64,000 nt of DNA from an uncultured Algibacter sp. (GTDB lineage Bacteria > Bacteroidota > Bacteroidia > Flavobacteriales > Flavobacteriaceae): the NCBI GenBank assembly GCA_947499935.1, contig CANMQH010000009.1, positions 62,001 to 126,000 on the forward strand, given 5' to 3'. Each line of letters opens with the position of its first letter. The first letter of the stretch is position 1. The notes beneath the pieces are model-generated. The model was not told the origin of the DNA, did not search any database, and saw only the letters and a program-made list of their open reading frames with translations. This document shows positions 28,453-37,417 of the stretch, one piece after another. The position numbers were made by a program, and so were the translations under genes.

Positions 28453-30852
28453 ATGGCGAAACGCAAACCTAAAACAAAAAAAGCTCCCAGAAAAAAACTA
28501 AAAATGCCTAGTTTTAAGCTATCTAGTCAACAACGACTAGTTTTAGGAAGCTTACTTGCCATTCTTGGTATTTGGCTATTTATAGCGTTTATGTCACATT
28601 GCTTTACTGGCAAGGCTGACCAAAGTACGTTAAGTGCCTTTCCTTCTCGAAACCATGAAACCAAAAATTGGGTAAGCCAATTTGGAGCTTGGTTTGGCAA
28701 CTTTTTTATACATAGAGGTTTTGGTATTCCTTCATTTATATTTTCTGGATTAATATTTTTATCTGGTGTTTATGTTTTAATGGATATTAATAAAACAAAA
28801 CTAAGAAAACATTGGTTTTGGGGTATTTTAATAATCATCTGGTTGTCTGTCCTTTTAGGTTTTTTTGAAAGTAAAAATGATTTACTTGGTGGCACCGTTG
28901 GCTTTGAAATTAACACCTTTTTACAAGATTATATTGGTAAGATAGGTACATCACTTTTATTATTATTCGGCCTAATCACATACTTAGCCATTCGTTTTAA
29001 AGTGACTTTTGAAAGTTTTACAAACCTTTTTAAATCTGCTAAAAAAGACATTAAAAAGGAATTTTCTGGATTAAAAGAAGACACCATCATACCACTAGAT
29101 AATAATTTATCTGAAGAAGCAGAAGCTATTAAATCTGCTTTTGAAATTAAATTAAATGATGAAGATACCAATAATAAAACACCAGTAAAAACTAAAAAAC
29201 AAGCTGAACCTACACCCTTAGAAGTAAAAATTGCTGAACCTGAGGCAGAAGATATTGAAGAACCAGAATTAGAGATAAAAGTTGAAACCGTAAAAGAGGA
29301 AATATCTGAAACTAATAACTTAGCTAATAAGTTAGTTGAAGATTTCGGACTGTTTGATCCTACTTTAGAACTCGCTAAATATCAATACCCACCATTAGAC
29401 CTTCTTAAAAAGTATGACACCGAGGGGATTACCATTAACCAAGAAGAGCTTGAAGAAAATAAAAACAAAATTGTAGAAACCCTAAGCAATTATAAAATTG
29501 GCATTGCCAGTATAAAAGCTACAATAGGACCAACAGTTACATTATACGAAATCGTACCAGAAGCAGGTGTTAGAATTTCAAAAATTAAGAATTTAGAAGA
29601 TGATATAGCGCTTTCGCTTTCGGCATTAGGGATTAGAATTATCGCCCCTATTCCTGGTAAAGGTACTATTGGTATTGAGGTTCCTAATAAAAACTCTACC
29701 ATCGTATCCATGCGATCGGTTATCGCTTCAAAAAAGTTTCAAAGTTCCGAAATGCAACTTCCTATAGCATTAGGTAAAACCATTAGTAATGAAACCTTTG
29801 TTGTAGATTTAGCAAAAATGCCTCACTTGCTTATGGCTGGTGCTACTGGGCAAGGTAAATCTGTTGGATTAAATGCTGTATTAACATCGCTACTTTACAA
29901 AAAACATCCTGCTGAGGTTAAATTTATATTAGTAGATCCTAAAAAAGTAGAGCTTACGCTTTTTAATAAAATAGAACGTCATTATTTAGCTAAGCTTCCA
30001 GATAGTGAAGATGCCATAATAACAGATAACACTAAAGTAATCAATACATTAAATTCGCTTTGTATTGAAATGGATAATCGCTACGAATTACTTAAAAATG
30101 CCCTTTGCAGAAATATTGCAGAATACAATGTTAAGTTTAAAGCTAGAAAATTAAACCCAAATGATGGGCACCAATTTTTACCTTATATCGTTTTGGTGGT
30201 TGATGAGTTTGCAGATTTAATTATGACCGCAGGTAAAGAAGTAGAAACGCCTATTGCACGTCTTGCTCAACTTGCTCGTGCTATTGGCATACACTTAATT
30301 ATTGCCACCCAACGTCCTTCGGTTAATGTTATTACCGGTATTATTAAAGCTAACTTCCCAGCACGTATTGCGTTTAGAGTAACATCTAAAATAGATTCTC
30401 GTACCATTTTAGATGGCTCTGGAGCAGATCAGCTTATTGGGCGAGGCGATATGCTTTATACCCAAGGTAATGATTTAATACGTGTACAATGTGCGTTTGT
30501 AGACACACCAGAGGTAGAAAAAATAACAGATTATATTGGTTCTCAAAAAGCATATCCTGATGCTTACTTACTTCCTGAGTATGTAGGTGAAGAAAGTGGC
30601 ACAAGTCTTGATATAGATATATCGGACAGAGATAAGCTATTTAAAGATGCTGCTATAGTTATTGTAACGGCACAACAAGGGTCTGCATCCTTATTGCAAC
30701 GAAAGTTAAAACTTGGCTACAATAGAGCTGGTAGAATTATCGATCAATTAGAAGCCGCAGGAATAGTTGGGCCTTTTGAAGGTAGTAAAGCCAGACAGGT
30801 ATTGGTAACAGATTTAATAGCTTTAGATCAACATTTAGAAAACGAAATATAA
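28453..30852 (+). CDS. ftsK: DNA translocase FtsK/SpoIIIE family
   Basis: The 799-residue divisome motor has about four N-terminal helices (33-190), an acidic linker (about 200-300), and the translocase with Walker A GATGQGKSVG near 461-470 and Walker B LVVDEFADL near 580. A C-terminal gamma winged helix (about 735-795, RKLKLGYNRAGRIIDQLE) follows. It clears chromosome ends from the septum and activates XerCD. A TATTTTTG box at 28426-28433 may be its promoter. It heads a run with lolA and the LptF/G-type gene. Confidence 0.97.
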   Translation: MAKRKPKTKKAPRKKLKMPSFKLSSQQRLVLGSLLAILGIWLFIAFMSHCFTGKADQSTLSAFPSRNHETKNWVSQFGAWFGNFFIHRGFGIPSFIFSGLIFLSGVYVLMDINKTKLRKHWFWGILIIIWLSVLLGFFESKNDLLGGTVGFEINTFLQDYIGKIGTSLLLLFGLITYLAIRFKVTFESFTNLFKSAKKDIKKEFSGLKEDTIIPLDNNLSEEAEAIKSAFEIKLNDEDTNNKTPVKTKKQAEPTPLEVKIAEPEAEDIEEPELEIKVETVKEEISETNNLANKLVEDFGLFDPTLELAKYQYPPLDLLKKYDTEGITINQEELEENKNKIVETLSNYKIGIASIKATIGPTVTLYEIVPEAGVRISKIKNLEDDIALSLSALGIRIIAPIPGKGTIGIEVPNKNSTIVSMRSVIASKKFQSSEMQLPIALGKTISNETFVVDLAKMPHLLMAGATGQGKSVGLNAVLTSLLYKKHPAEVKFILVDPKKVELTLFNKIERHYLAKLPDSEDAIITDNTKVINTLNSLCIEMDNRYELLKNALCRNIAEYNVKFKARKLNPNDGHQFLPYIVLVVDEFADLIMTAGKEVETPIARLAQLARAIGIHLIIATQRPSVNVITGIIKANFPARIAFRVTSKIDSRTILDGSGADQLIGRGDMLYTQGNDLIRVQCAFVDTPEVEKITDYIGSQKAYPDAYLLPEYVGEESGTSLDIDISDRDKLFKDAAIVIVTAQQGSASLLQRKLKLGYNRAGRIIDQLEAAGIVGPFEGSKARQVLVTDLIALDQHLENEI

Positions 30853-30865
30853 TTTTTAAACTACA

Positions 30866-31501
30866 ATGAAAAAACTCATTACAATAGTATTAATTACATT
30901 ATCTATAAACGCCTTTGCTCAAAACAAAGCAAAAACGTTGTTAAACGAAGTTTCTAAAAAAGTAAAAAGCTATGATAACATTGCTTTAGATTTTAAATAC
31001 ATTTTAGAAAACACTTCCGAAAACATAAAACAAGAAACTAAAGGCGATGTTATTATGCAAGGCGAAAGTTACCGATTAAACATCTTAGGTGTAACACGAC
31101 TTTTTGATGGAAAAACATTGCATACCATAAGTCCAGAAGATGAAGAAGTGACTATTTCATCAGAAAACGAAAATGATGTTGATGCTATAACACCAAGTAA
31201 AATGTTATCATTTTATGAAGATGGTTATACTTATGTATTGGATATAGAACAAAACTTAGAAGGACGCAAAATTCAGTATGTAAAATTAACACCTATAGAC
31301 TCTAATTCTGAAATAAAATATATCCTTTTAGGTATAGATGCCACTACAAAGCATATTTATAATTTAATTACAATAGGCAAAAATGGCACAAAAACGACAC
31401 TAGTTGTAAATTCTTTTAAAACAAACACGCCATTATCAAAAACCTTATTTACCTTTGATCCTAATAAATATAAAGACTATTACATCAACAAACTAGATTA
31501 G
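30866..31501 (+). CDS. lolA: LolA-like outer-membrane lipoprotein carrier
   Basis: The 211-residue periplasmic protein has a signal peptide cleaved after NAFAQ (residue 19). The LolA fold is indicated by AKTLLNEVSKKVKSYDNIALDF and KGDVIMQGESYRLNI. It should ferry lipoproteins to the outer membrane. It lies 13 bp after ftsK and 9 bp before the LptF/G-type gene, an order common in Bacteroidota. The sequence is divergent from proteobacterial LolA, as usual for the phylum. Confidence 0.88.
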   Translation: MKKLITIVLITLSINAFAQNKAKTLLNEVSKKVKSYDNIALDFKYILENTSENIKQETKGDVIMQGESYRLNILGVTRLFDGKTLHTISPEDEEVTISSENENDVDAITPSKMLSFYEDGYTYVLDIEQNLEGRKIQYVKLTPIDSNSEIKYILLGIDATTKHIYNLITIGKNGTKTTLVVNSFKTNTPLSKTLFTFDPNKYKDYYINKLD

Positions 31502-31510
31502 GTAAAACCC

Positions 31511-33898
31511 TTGAAAATACTAGACCGTTACATACTAACCTCATATCTTAAAACTTTTATCAGCGTGTTTGTTATACTCATGCTGATATTTATTTTACAA
31601 ACCATTTGGCTTTACATTAAAGAGCTAGCTGGCAAGGAATTAGATATTATGGTCATTGTTAAGTTCTTGGTCTATTTTATGCCTAAACTTATTCCTTTAG
31701 TTTTACCACTTACAATCCTTTTATCATCTATTATGGTTTTTGGTAGTTTTGCCGAAAATTATGAGTTTGCAGCCATGAAATCTACAGGTATTTCATTACA
31801 GCGCGCTATGTCTGGTTTAAGTGTTTTTATTGTAACATTAGGCATTATTACATTTTTCTTTTCAAATAACGTCATTCCATGGGCCGAACTTAACTCTCTT
31901 AACTTAAGACGAAACATTGCTAAGCTAAAACCAGCAATGTATATTGCTGAAGGTCAATTTAACGAAATAGGTAATTACAATATTAAAGTACAACATAAAA
32001 GTGGAGAAAGAGGGCAATATCTTGAAGATGTAACCATCCATTTAAAAGGCAAAAATGGTAGCAAGAACACCACGGTTATTAAATCAAAAACAGGTGAACT
32101 TGCTAGTGAAAAAAACTCTGACGTTTTAAAACTCATCTTATTTGATGGGCACTATTATCAAGATGTAACTCGTAATAAACTTAAAGACAGAAAGAAAAAA
32201 CAATTTGCGAAAAGTTCTTTCGAAAAAAAAATTATAAATATCGATTTGTCTCAACTAAACAATGTTGATTTTGACGAACAATCATTAACAGATAAATATA
32301 ATATGCTCGATGTTTCGGGCTTGAGTAAGACTATAGACTCACTCGTAAAAAAACAAGAAACAAATCAAGAAAGCTTTTCTAAAAGTTTACACGTTAGATC
32401 TGGCTTATCCATAAAAAAAGCTGACAAAACAAAAAAAACCACAAATAAGGACTCTATTTATCGAGGAGATTTATTGGATGTGTTTGACACTAAAACTAAA
32501 TATGACATTGCCGATGTTACATTAAGATCCATTACTAGTTCTAACAAGATTATTACGTCTAAAAAAGCAACTCTAAAAACCTCTAAATCTTGGCTAAATA
32601 GACACTTTATTTCATTTCACGAAAAGTTTGCTTTAGGGTTTGCTTGTATTATATTGTTTTTTGTTGGCGCACCTTTAGGAGCTCTAATTAGAAAAGGTGG
32701 TATTGGTTTACCCCTAGTTATTGCCATAGTGCTGTTTTTAACCTATCATTTTATAGGTATTTTTGCTGTAAATAGTGCAAAATCTGGCAACTTTAACCCT
32801 GTTTTAGCAAGTTGGTTTTCCACATTGGTTATGCTACCGCTTGGCATATTCTTAACAAAAAGGGCAACAGCAGATAAAGGTTTATTTGAAAGTGAAAGCT
32901 TATTAGAACCACTCAAAAAATTATTGGGTATTAAAAAGAAAGCTTTAGATGAAGATATATCAACGTTCTCTTCAGAATCACCCGAATACGGCACTTTAGA
33001 AGCTTATAACGAAAACAAAATTATTGATATTATTAAAAACTATAGGCAATATGGCTATTCCTTAAAATATAGAAATACCGCTTTATCTATAATGAATTCT
33101 AGAGGTATTAGTAATCAGCAATTAAAATTTGCTGGTAACTTTGCAAATACTAAGCTAGAAGAGGCCATTAGACTAAAAAACAAGTTTGAAGAAGATTCTT
33201 TATTAGCTTTTATAATATATATAATCTTCGCATTATTTACTGTAGTTAGTAGAGTTTTAGAAAATAATGGATTTGAATTAATTGGGAATATTTTATTGGG
33301 AATAGGCATTCTTTTTGGAATTATATTTTTGATTTCGTTAATAAAATCGTTTATGAGTAGCTCTAATTTTTACAAGCACATAGGCAAAGAATCTATTGCA
33401 AATTCAATCATTTTTTTACTGGTTGGTTTACCACTATATGTTTTAATATTCTTTTTTCAAAAGAGAAAAATGGATGAAGAGTTATTTTTAACAGTAAATC
33501 CAGAATCGGGAGTTAAACCTAATAACACGAAACCTTTAGAAGCTTCAGAGGATTACAAAAAACTTATTCCTATTGCTAAAAATTATAAAGACCACTCTAA
33601 GTTTGCTATTGTACTCTATAGTATAGGTATTATACTCTTAATATTGTTCTTTGTTTTTAAAAACAATAAACTCATGCCTTTGGCTTTAGCATCTATACAA
33701 CTTAGTGCTGTCGCTTTAATTTTATATATTATTTACTATGTAAAATCTATTGTAAATGTGTTTCAATTTTATAAACAACTTAATCAAAAAAAATCAAATC
33801 CTAACATTTTTATTTTCATATTAGGTCTTCCCTTTTACATGATAACGTATATATTCTTAAACAAAAAGATTAAAGAAGACTTAGCGCTTAATTACTAA
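31511..33898 (+). CDS. LptF/LptG (YjgP/YjgQ) family LPS export permease with extra C-terminal membrane domain
   Basis: The start is TTG at 31511, giving MKILDRYILTSYLKTFISVF, the normal beginning of the family. Residues 1 to about 460 form the LptF/G permease: three helices, a periplasmic beta-jellyroll with a long insert, then LGFACIILFFVGAPLGALIR and two further helices. The protein then runs on to 795 residues with about six more helices in two blocks (about 555-640 and 690-785). The family is usually nearer 360-500 residues, or about 640 in some Bacteroidota. It works with LptB to lift LPS; the extra part is unassigned. Confidence 0.88.
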   Translation: MKILDRYILTSYLKTFISVFVILMLIFILQTIWLYIKELAGKELDIMVIVKFLVYFMPKLIPLVLPLTILLSSIMVFGSFAENYEFAAMKSTGISLQRAMSGLSVFIVTLGIITFFFSNNVIPWAELNSLNLRRNIAKLKPAMYIAEGQFNEIGNYNIKVQHKSGERGQYLEDVTIHLKGKNGSKNTTVIKSKTGELASEKNSDVLKLILFDGHYYQDVTRNKLKDRKKKQFAKSSFEKKIINIDLSQLNNVDFDEQSLTDKYNMLDVSGLSKTIDSLVKKQETNQESFSKSLHVRSGLSIKKADKTKKTTNKDSIYRGDLLDVFDTKTKYDIADVTLRSITSSNKIITSKKATLKTSKSWLNRHFISFHEKFALGFACIILFFVGAPLGALIRKGGIGLPLVIAIVLFLTYHFIGIFAVNSAKSGNFNPVLASWFSTLVMLPLGIFLTKRATADKGLFESESLLEPLKKLLGIKKKALDEDISTFSSESPEYGTLEAYNENKIIDIIKNYRQYGYSLKYRNTALSIMNSRGISNQQLKFAGNFANTKLEEAIRLKNKFEEDSLLAFIIYIIFALFTVVSRVLENNGFELIGNILLGIGILFGIIFLISLIKSFMSSSNFYKHIGKESIANSIIFLLVGLPLYVLIFFFQKRKMDEELFLTVNPESGVKPNNTKPLEASEDYKKLIPIAKNYKDHSKFAIVLYSIGIILLILFFVFKNNKLMPLALASIQLSAVALILYIIYYVKSIVNVFQFYKQLNQKKSNPNIFIFILGLPFYMITYIFLNKKIKEDLALNY

Positions 33899-33916
33899 GA
33901 TTTACTAAAATAGCCA

Positions 33917-33924
33917 TAACTTTG
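33917..33924 (+). promoter_or_regulatory. TAACTTTG box directly before ribBA
   Basis: TAACTTTG matches TAnnTTTG and ends only 4 bp before the ATG at 33929. If used, transcription would start at or inside the start codon. Confidence 0.45.
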
Positions 33925-33928
33925 CATT

Positions 33929-35089
33929 ATGATTGCAGATACTACAACACCAGAAAACACAAAACAGTTTAAGCTAAATACTATACATGAAGCTATAGAC
34001 GATATAAGAAACGGCAAAGTTATTATTGTTGTAGATGATGAAAACCGTGAAAACGAAGGTGATTTTTTAGCTGCTGCCGATAAGGTAACACCAGAGATGA
34101 TAAACTTTATGGCTACACATGGCCGCGGACTTATTTGTGCACCTCTTACCGAAACTCGATGTAAAGAATTAGAGCTTAACATGATGGTACGCAATAATAC
34201 AGACCCTATGGAAACGGCCTTTACCGTATCTGTAGACCTTAGAGGAAACGGTGTTACTACGGGTATTTCTGCAAGCGATAGAGCAAAAACCGTAAAAGCT
34301 TTAATGGATACTAATACCAAACCTTTTGATTTGGCTCGACCAGGACATATTTTCCCGCTAGTTGCTAAAGAAGGTGGTGTTTTACGTAGAACTGGGCATA
34401 CTGAAGCTGCCATAGATTTTGCCAGATTAGCAGGTTTAAATCCTGCAGGTGTAATAGTAGAAATCATGAACGATGATGGTACCATGGCACGATTACCGCA
34501 ACTGATGGAAGTTGCTAAAAAACTAGATTTAAAAATAGTATCTATTGAAGATTTGGTTGCTTACAGAATGCAACATGACTCTTTAATAGATAAAAAAGAA
34601 GATTTTCAAATTGAAACCCGTTTTGGAAGCTTTAGGTTGAGAGCCTACAAACAAACGACTAATAATCAAGTACACATTGCTTTAACAAAAGGCCAGTGGA
34701 AAGATAACGAAGAAATTCTTACTAGAATAAACTCTACTTTAATTAATAATGACATTCTAGGAACACTTACTAATAATGTAGATCAGCAATTAGATAAAAT
34801 GTTTAAGGTTATTAATGATGCTGGCAAAGGTGCTATCATTTTTATTAATCAAGAATCGCAATCTATGAACATCTTAAAGCGTTTATCGTTTTTAAGTAAA
34901 AATCAACAAGAAAATACCATTACTAAAGCGCCTAAAATAAATATGGATGCTCGAGATTTTGGTATTGGTGCGCAAATACTACATGATTTAAACATCCATA
35001 AACTTAAATTAATTTCTAATACCCAACAAACCAAACGTGTTGGTCTAATTGGTTATGGATTAGAAATTATAGATTACGTAAAGTACTAA
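33929..35089 (+). CDS. ribB: DHBP synthase with degenerate GTP cyclohydrolase II domain (RibBA-like)
   Basis: Residues 1 to about 210 are an intact 3,4-dihydroxy-2-butanone 4-phosphate synthase (DDENRENEGDF, HGRGLICAPL, RTGHTEAAIDFARLAG), which makes a riboflavin precursor from ribulose 5-phosphate. Residues about 215-386 align to GTP cyclohydrolase II, but the zinc-site stretch reads RINSTLINNDILGTLTNNVD where active enzymes have His-Ser-Glu-Cys and two more cysteines; all three zinc cysteines are gone. The second domain is therefore probably catalytically dead and perhaps structural or regulatory. An active ribA should exist elsewhere in the genome. Confidence 0.92.
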   Translation: MIADTTTPENTKQFKLNTIHEAIDDIRNGKVIIVVDDENRENEGDFLAAADKVTPEMINFMATHGRGLICAPLTETRCKELELNMMVRNNTDPMETAFTVSVDLRGNGVTTGISASDRAKTVKALMDTNTKPFDLARPGHIFPLVAKEGGVLRRTGHTEAAIDFARLAGLNPAGVIVEIMNDDGTMARLPQLMEVAKKLDLKIVSIEDLVAYRMQHDSLIDKKEDFQIETRFGSFRLRAYKQTTNNQVHIALTKGQWKDNEEILTRINSTLINNDILGTLTNNVDQQLDKMFKVINDAGKGAIIFINQESQSMNILKRLSFLSKNQQENTITKAPKINMDARDFGIGAQILHDLNIHKLKLISNTQQTKRVGLIGYGLEIIDYVKY

Positions 35090-35092
35090 AAA

Positions 35093-36286
35093 TCAAAGTA
35101 CTTTTTTAATAGCATCAACCATTTTTTGAGCTCTTGCGTGTACCTCGTCTTCTGTCCAAGATAATTTTATTAAACACGATATATTTCTAGAAATATAGTG
35201 GTCTGACATTGAAAAATCTTTTGTTTTAAGATTTTCTAGCCCTTTTTTTACCTCTTTAGATATTGGAAATAAAGATTTTAAATCTTTTAAATGATGCCAT
35301 TCTCTAATATAATGCCAATTGTTGTTATAATAATTCCAACATACATCTACCCCATTGTCTTTAAATCCTTGCATAACTTTATTTGCAATTCCCATGTCTG
35401 GTAAGAAGAAATTTAAAAAAGCACAACTCTCTTCTCCGCCTTCTGGCACTGTTCTAAACGTAACTTCGGGTATGGCTGATATGGCATTACGAAGTATATT
35501 GTAATTTCGTTTTTGAATTTCTAGAAATTCTGGTAAACGTTTTACTTGTGCTAAACCTACTGCTGCATGAAGTTCTGATATTCTAAAATTATAGCCTAAA
35601 AATGGATGTGTTTCTGCACCTCTATCATGCCCAACATGGTCATGGCCATGATCACTGTAGTGATCGGCGTTTGTGTAATATGGAGTATGGTTTGTAATAA
35701 CGGCACCACCCTCTCCACAGGTTATTGTCTTTACAAAATCGAAAGAAAAGCACCCTAAATCTCCAATGCTTCCTAATGGTTTACCTTTATAAGTACCGCC
35801 TATGGCTTGGCAGGCATCTTCTATTAATAATACTTTATGTGTATTACATATGGCTTGTAATGCATCCATATTTGCCATACTGCCACACATTTGTACGGCC
35901 ATAACGGCTTTGGTTTTGTTTGTAATTGCTGCTTCTACTGCTTTTGGGCTTAAACATAAGGTATCGTCTATATCTACCAATATGGGTATGGCACCAAGCA
36001 TCATTATAGCCTCAAAACTTGCTACAAATGTAAAGGTTGGCATAATAACCTCGTCTCCTGCCCCTACGCCTGCAGATGCTAATGCTACAGATACTGCTGC
36101 TGTACCACTAGATACTAGTTGTACGTGTTTTGATTTAAAGGTATTTTGTAATGCTTGCTCTAATGTTTTGGCTTTCCAATGGCCATTTCGCATACCATCG
36201 AAACCATAACGCATGAGTACGCCATTATCTAATACATCGTTAACTTCGTTTCGTTCTAAATCTCCAAATAATTCGAATCCTGGCAT
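35093..36286 (-). CDS. DegT/DnrJ/EryC1/StrS family PLP aminotransferase
   Basis: The 397-residue PLP enzyme has the sugar-aminotransferase-type signature: EDACQAIGGTYKGKPLG (155-171) followed by CFSFDFVKTITCGEGG with Lys186 as the PLP lysine. Such enzymes usually aminate keto-sugars for surface glycans or natural products. No other sugar biosynthesis gene is next to it here, so the substrate is open. Convergent with ribB across 3 bp. Length is normal. Confidence 0.9.
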   Translation of the reverse strand: MPGFELFGDLERNEVNDVLDNGVLMRYGFDGMRNGHWKAKTLEQALQNTFKSKHVQLVSSGTAAVSVALASAGVGAGDEVIMPTFTFVASFEAIMMLGAIPILVDIDDTLCLSPKAVEAAITNKTKAVMAVQMCGSMANMDALQAICNTHKVLLIEDACQAIGGTYKGKPLGSIGDLGCFSFDFVKTITCGEGGAVITNHTPYYTNADHYSDHGHDHVGHDRGAETHPFLGYNFRISELHAAVGLAQVKRLPEFLEIQKRNYNILRNAISAIPEVTFRTVPEGGEESCAFLNFFLPDMGIANKVMQGFKDNGVDVCWNYYNNNWHYIREWHHLKDLKSLFPISKEVKKGLENLKTKDFSMSDHYISRNISCLIKLSWTEDEVHARAQKMVDAIKKVL

Positions 36287-36359
36287 AATCTTATGTTTTG
36301 TTCTTTTCTTTTGATGTTATGTTTGCTTTTGCGTTAAGGATTGAGGTATTGTTGAAGCT

Positions 36360-36395
36360 CTTTTTGTGTTGTTGCACCTATGCAACACAAAAAAG
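36360..36395. terminator. Hairpin between nitroreductase and aminotransferase genes
   Basis: CTTTTTGTGTTG pairs with CAACACAAAAAAG around an inner TTGCA/TGCAA. It lies 39 bp after the stop of the nitroreductase gene on the minus strand. No canonical U-tract follows, so terminator function is tentative. Confidence 0.45.
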
Positions 36396-36433
36396 CGACT
36401 ACCGAAAGCCTGACCCTTGGGTAACGCCCTTAT

Positions 36434-37063
36434 TTATATTTCTATTACGGCTTCTTTTATAGGTTTTCTAACTTTTTTTAAACTTGAAAACATATCGTCT
36501 TCGGCACGGTAACCTATGGGTAAGAGTAATACGGATTTTAAATCTTTTTTGTCTAACTCAAGGATTTTATCGTATTGTTCTGGTATAAATCCTTCCATTG
36601 GACAAGCATCTATACCTTCTATAGCACAAACTGCCATTAAATTACCTAAGGCAATGTAGGCTTGGTTTGTTGACCATTTTTGACGGTCTTTAATGCTTTT
36701 ATTTTGCATCATTTGCATTAAATCGTCTCGATATGGTTTTAATATGGCCTCGGGAGTATCTCTAGTATCCTTTATATTATTGTAATAGTTTAATATATCA
36801 CTTTTGTTTACATCGTTTTGGATACATATAACGAGTAAGTGTGAGGCATCTAATATTTGTTTTTGATTATAAGACGCGTGTACCAATGTTGCTCTTAAGT
36901 CTTTATCTTTAATAATAACAAGTTTTATGGTTTGTAAACCAAAGGATGTTGCTGTTAAATTAAACGCCTCTTTTATAATGTTTAGTTTATCATTTGAAAG
37001 TTTTTTGGTGGCATCGAATTTTTTAGTGGCATATCGCCAGTTTAATTGCTTTAAAATATCCAT
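36434..37063 (-). CDS. Nitroreductase family NAD(P)H-dependent FMN oxidoreductase
   Basis: The product read from ATG at 37063 (MDILKQLNWRYATKKFDATK) is 209 residues and matches NfsB/YdgI-like nitroreductases. Key pieces are RYATKKFD (FMN phosphate contact), SFGLQTIKLVIIKD and ACPMEGFIPEQYDKIL. An in-frame ATG 13 codons upstream (37102) is less likely because the family starts near the WRYATKKF segment. It reduces nitroaromatics or quinones in the cytoplasm. Monocistronic. Confidence 0.9.
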   Translation of the reverse strand: MDILKQLNWRYATKKFDATKKLSNDKLNIIKEAFNLTATSFGLQTIKLVIIKDKDLRATLVHASYNQKQILDASHLLVICIQNDVNKSDILNYYNNIKDTRDTPEAILKPYRDDLMQMMQNKSIKDRQKWSTNQAYIALGNLMAVCAIEGIDACPMEGFIPEQYDKILELDKKDLKSVLLLPIGYRAEDDMFSSLKKVRKPIKEAVIEI

Positions 37064-37183
37064 GGTTTTAGTCTTGTAATAGTGCAAAAATAAGCTATGC
37101 AATCTTGTTTTTACATTATTTGGGATATAAAATATGCTGTTTATTGGGGGCTAAAAATTTATTAATAAATAGTTGTCTTTTTA

Positions 37184-37215
37184 TTTGAAAGAATTAAAAA
37201 AGGGTTCTATATTTG
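37184..37215 (+). promoter_or_regulatory. Promoter of tRNA-Ser
   Basis: TTTG at 37184-37187 and TATATTTG at 37208-37215 are separated by 20 bp, matching the Bacteroidota TTG-N(17-23)-TAnnTTTG promoter rule. The tRNA begins 35 bp later. Confidence 0.75.
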
Positions 37216-37250
37216 CACCCGCAATCAAGGAATACTTGATGAGACACACT

Positions 37251-37335
37251 GGAGAATTGGCAGAGTGGTCGAATGCGGCAGTCTTGAAAACTGTTGAGGG
37301 TCACACCTCCGGGGGTTCGAATCCCTCATTCTCCG
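37251..37335 (+). tRNA. tRNA-Ser (anticodon TGA)
   Basis: The 85-nt cloverleaf has acceptor arms GGAGAAT/ATTCTCC and discriminator G. The anticodon stem GCAGT/ACTGT holds loop CTTGAAA with anticodon TGA. A long variable arm (TTGAGGGTCACACCTCC region) typical of class II tRNAs and the T-loop GGTTCGAATCC follow. CCA is not encoded. Single-gene unit with its own promoter and terminator. Confidence 0.97.
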
Positions 37336-37358
37336 CTTAGGAATTACCAAATTCCACT

Positions 37359-37391
37359 AAAAGCCCATAAACATTATGTTTATGGGCTTTT
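37359..37391 (+). terminator. Terminator after tRNA-Ser
   Basis: AAAAGCCCATAAAC pairs perfectly with GTTTATGGGCTTTT around ATTAT. It ends in a T-run and lies 24 bp after the tRNA. It also suits the end of the convergent nos operon. Confidence 0.85.
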
Positions 37392-37417
37392 TACATTTTA
37401 TTTAATGTCAAATAATC

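Noticed and set aside
33899-33928. FMN riboswitch before the riboflavin gene
   Set aside because: Only 30 bp separate the genes and there is no conserved RFN-type folding sequence.
33895-34485. 196-codon minus-strand frame inside ribB
   Set aside because: Shadow of the conserved DHBP synthase sequence; no ribosome site or homology.
35093-36286. Capsule or O-antigen cluster suggested by the DegT aminotransferase
   Set aside because: No glycosyltransferase or other sugar gene lies nearby.
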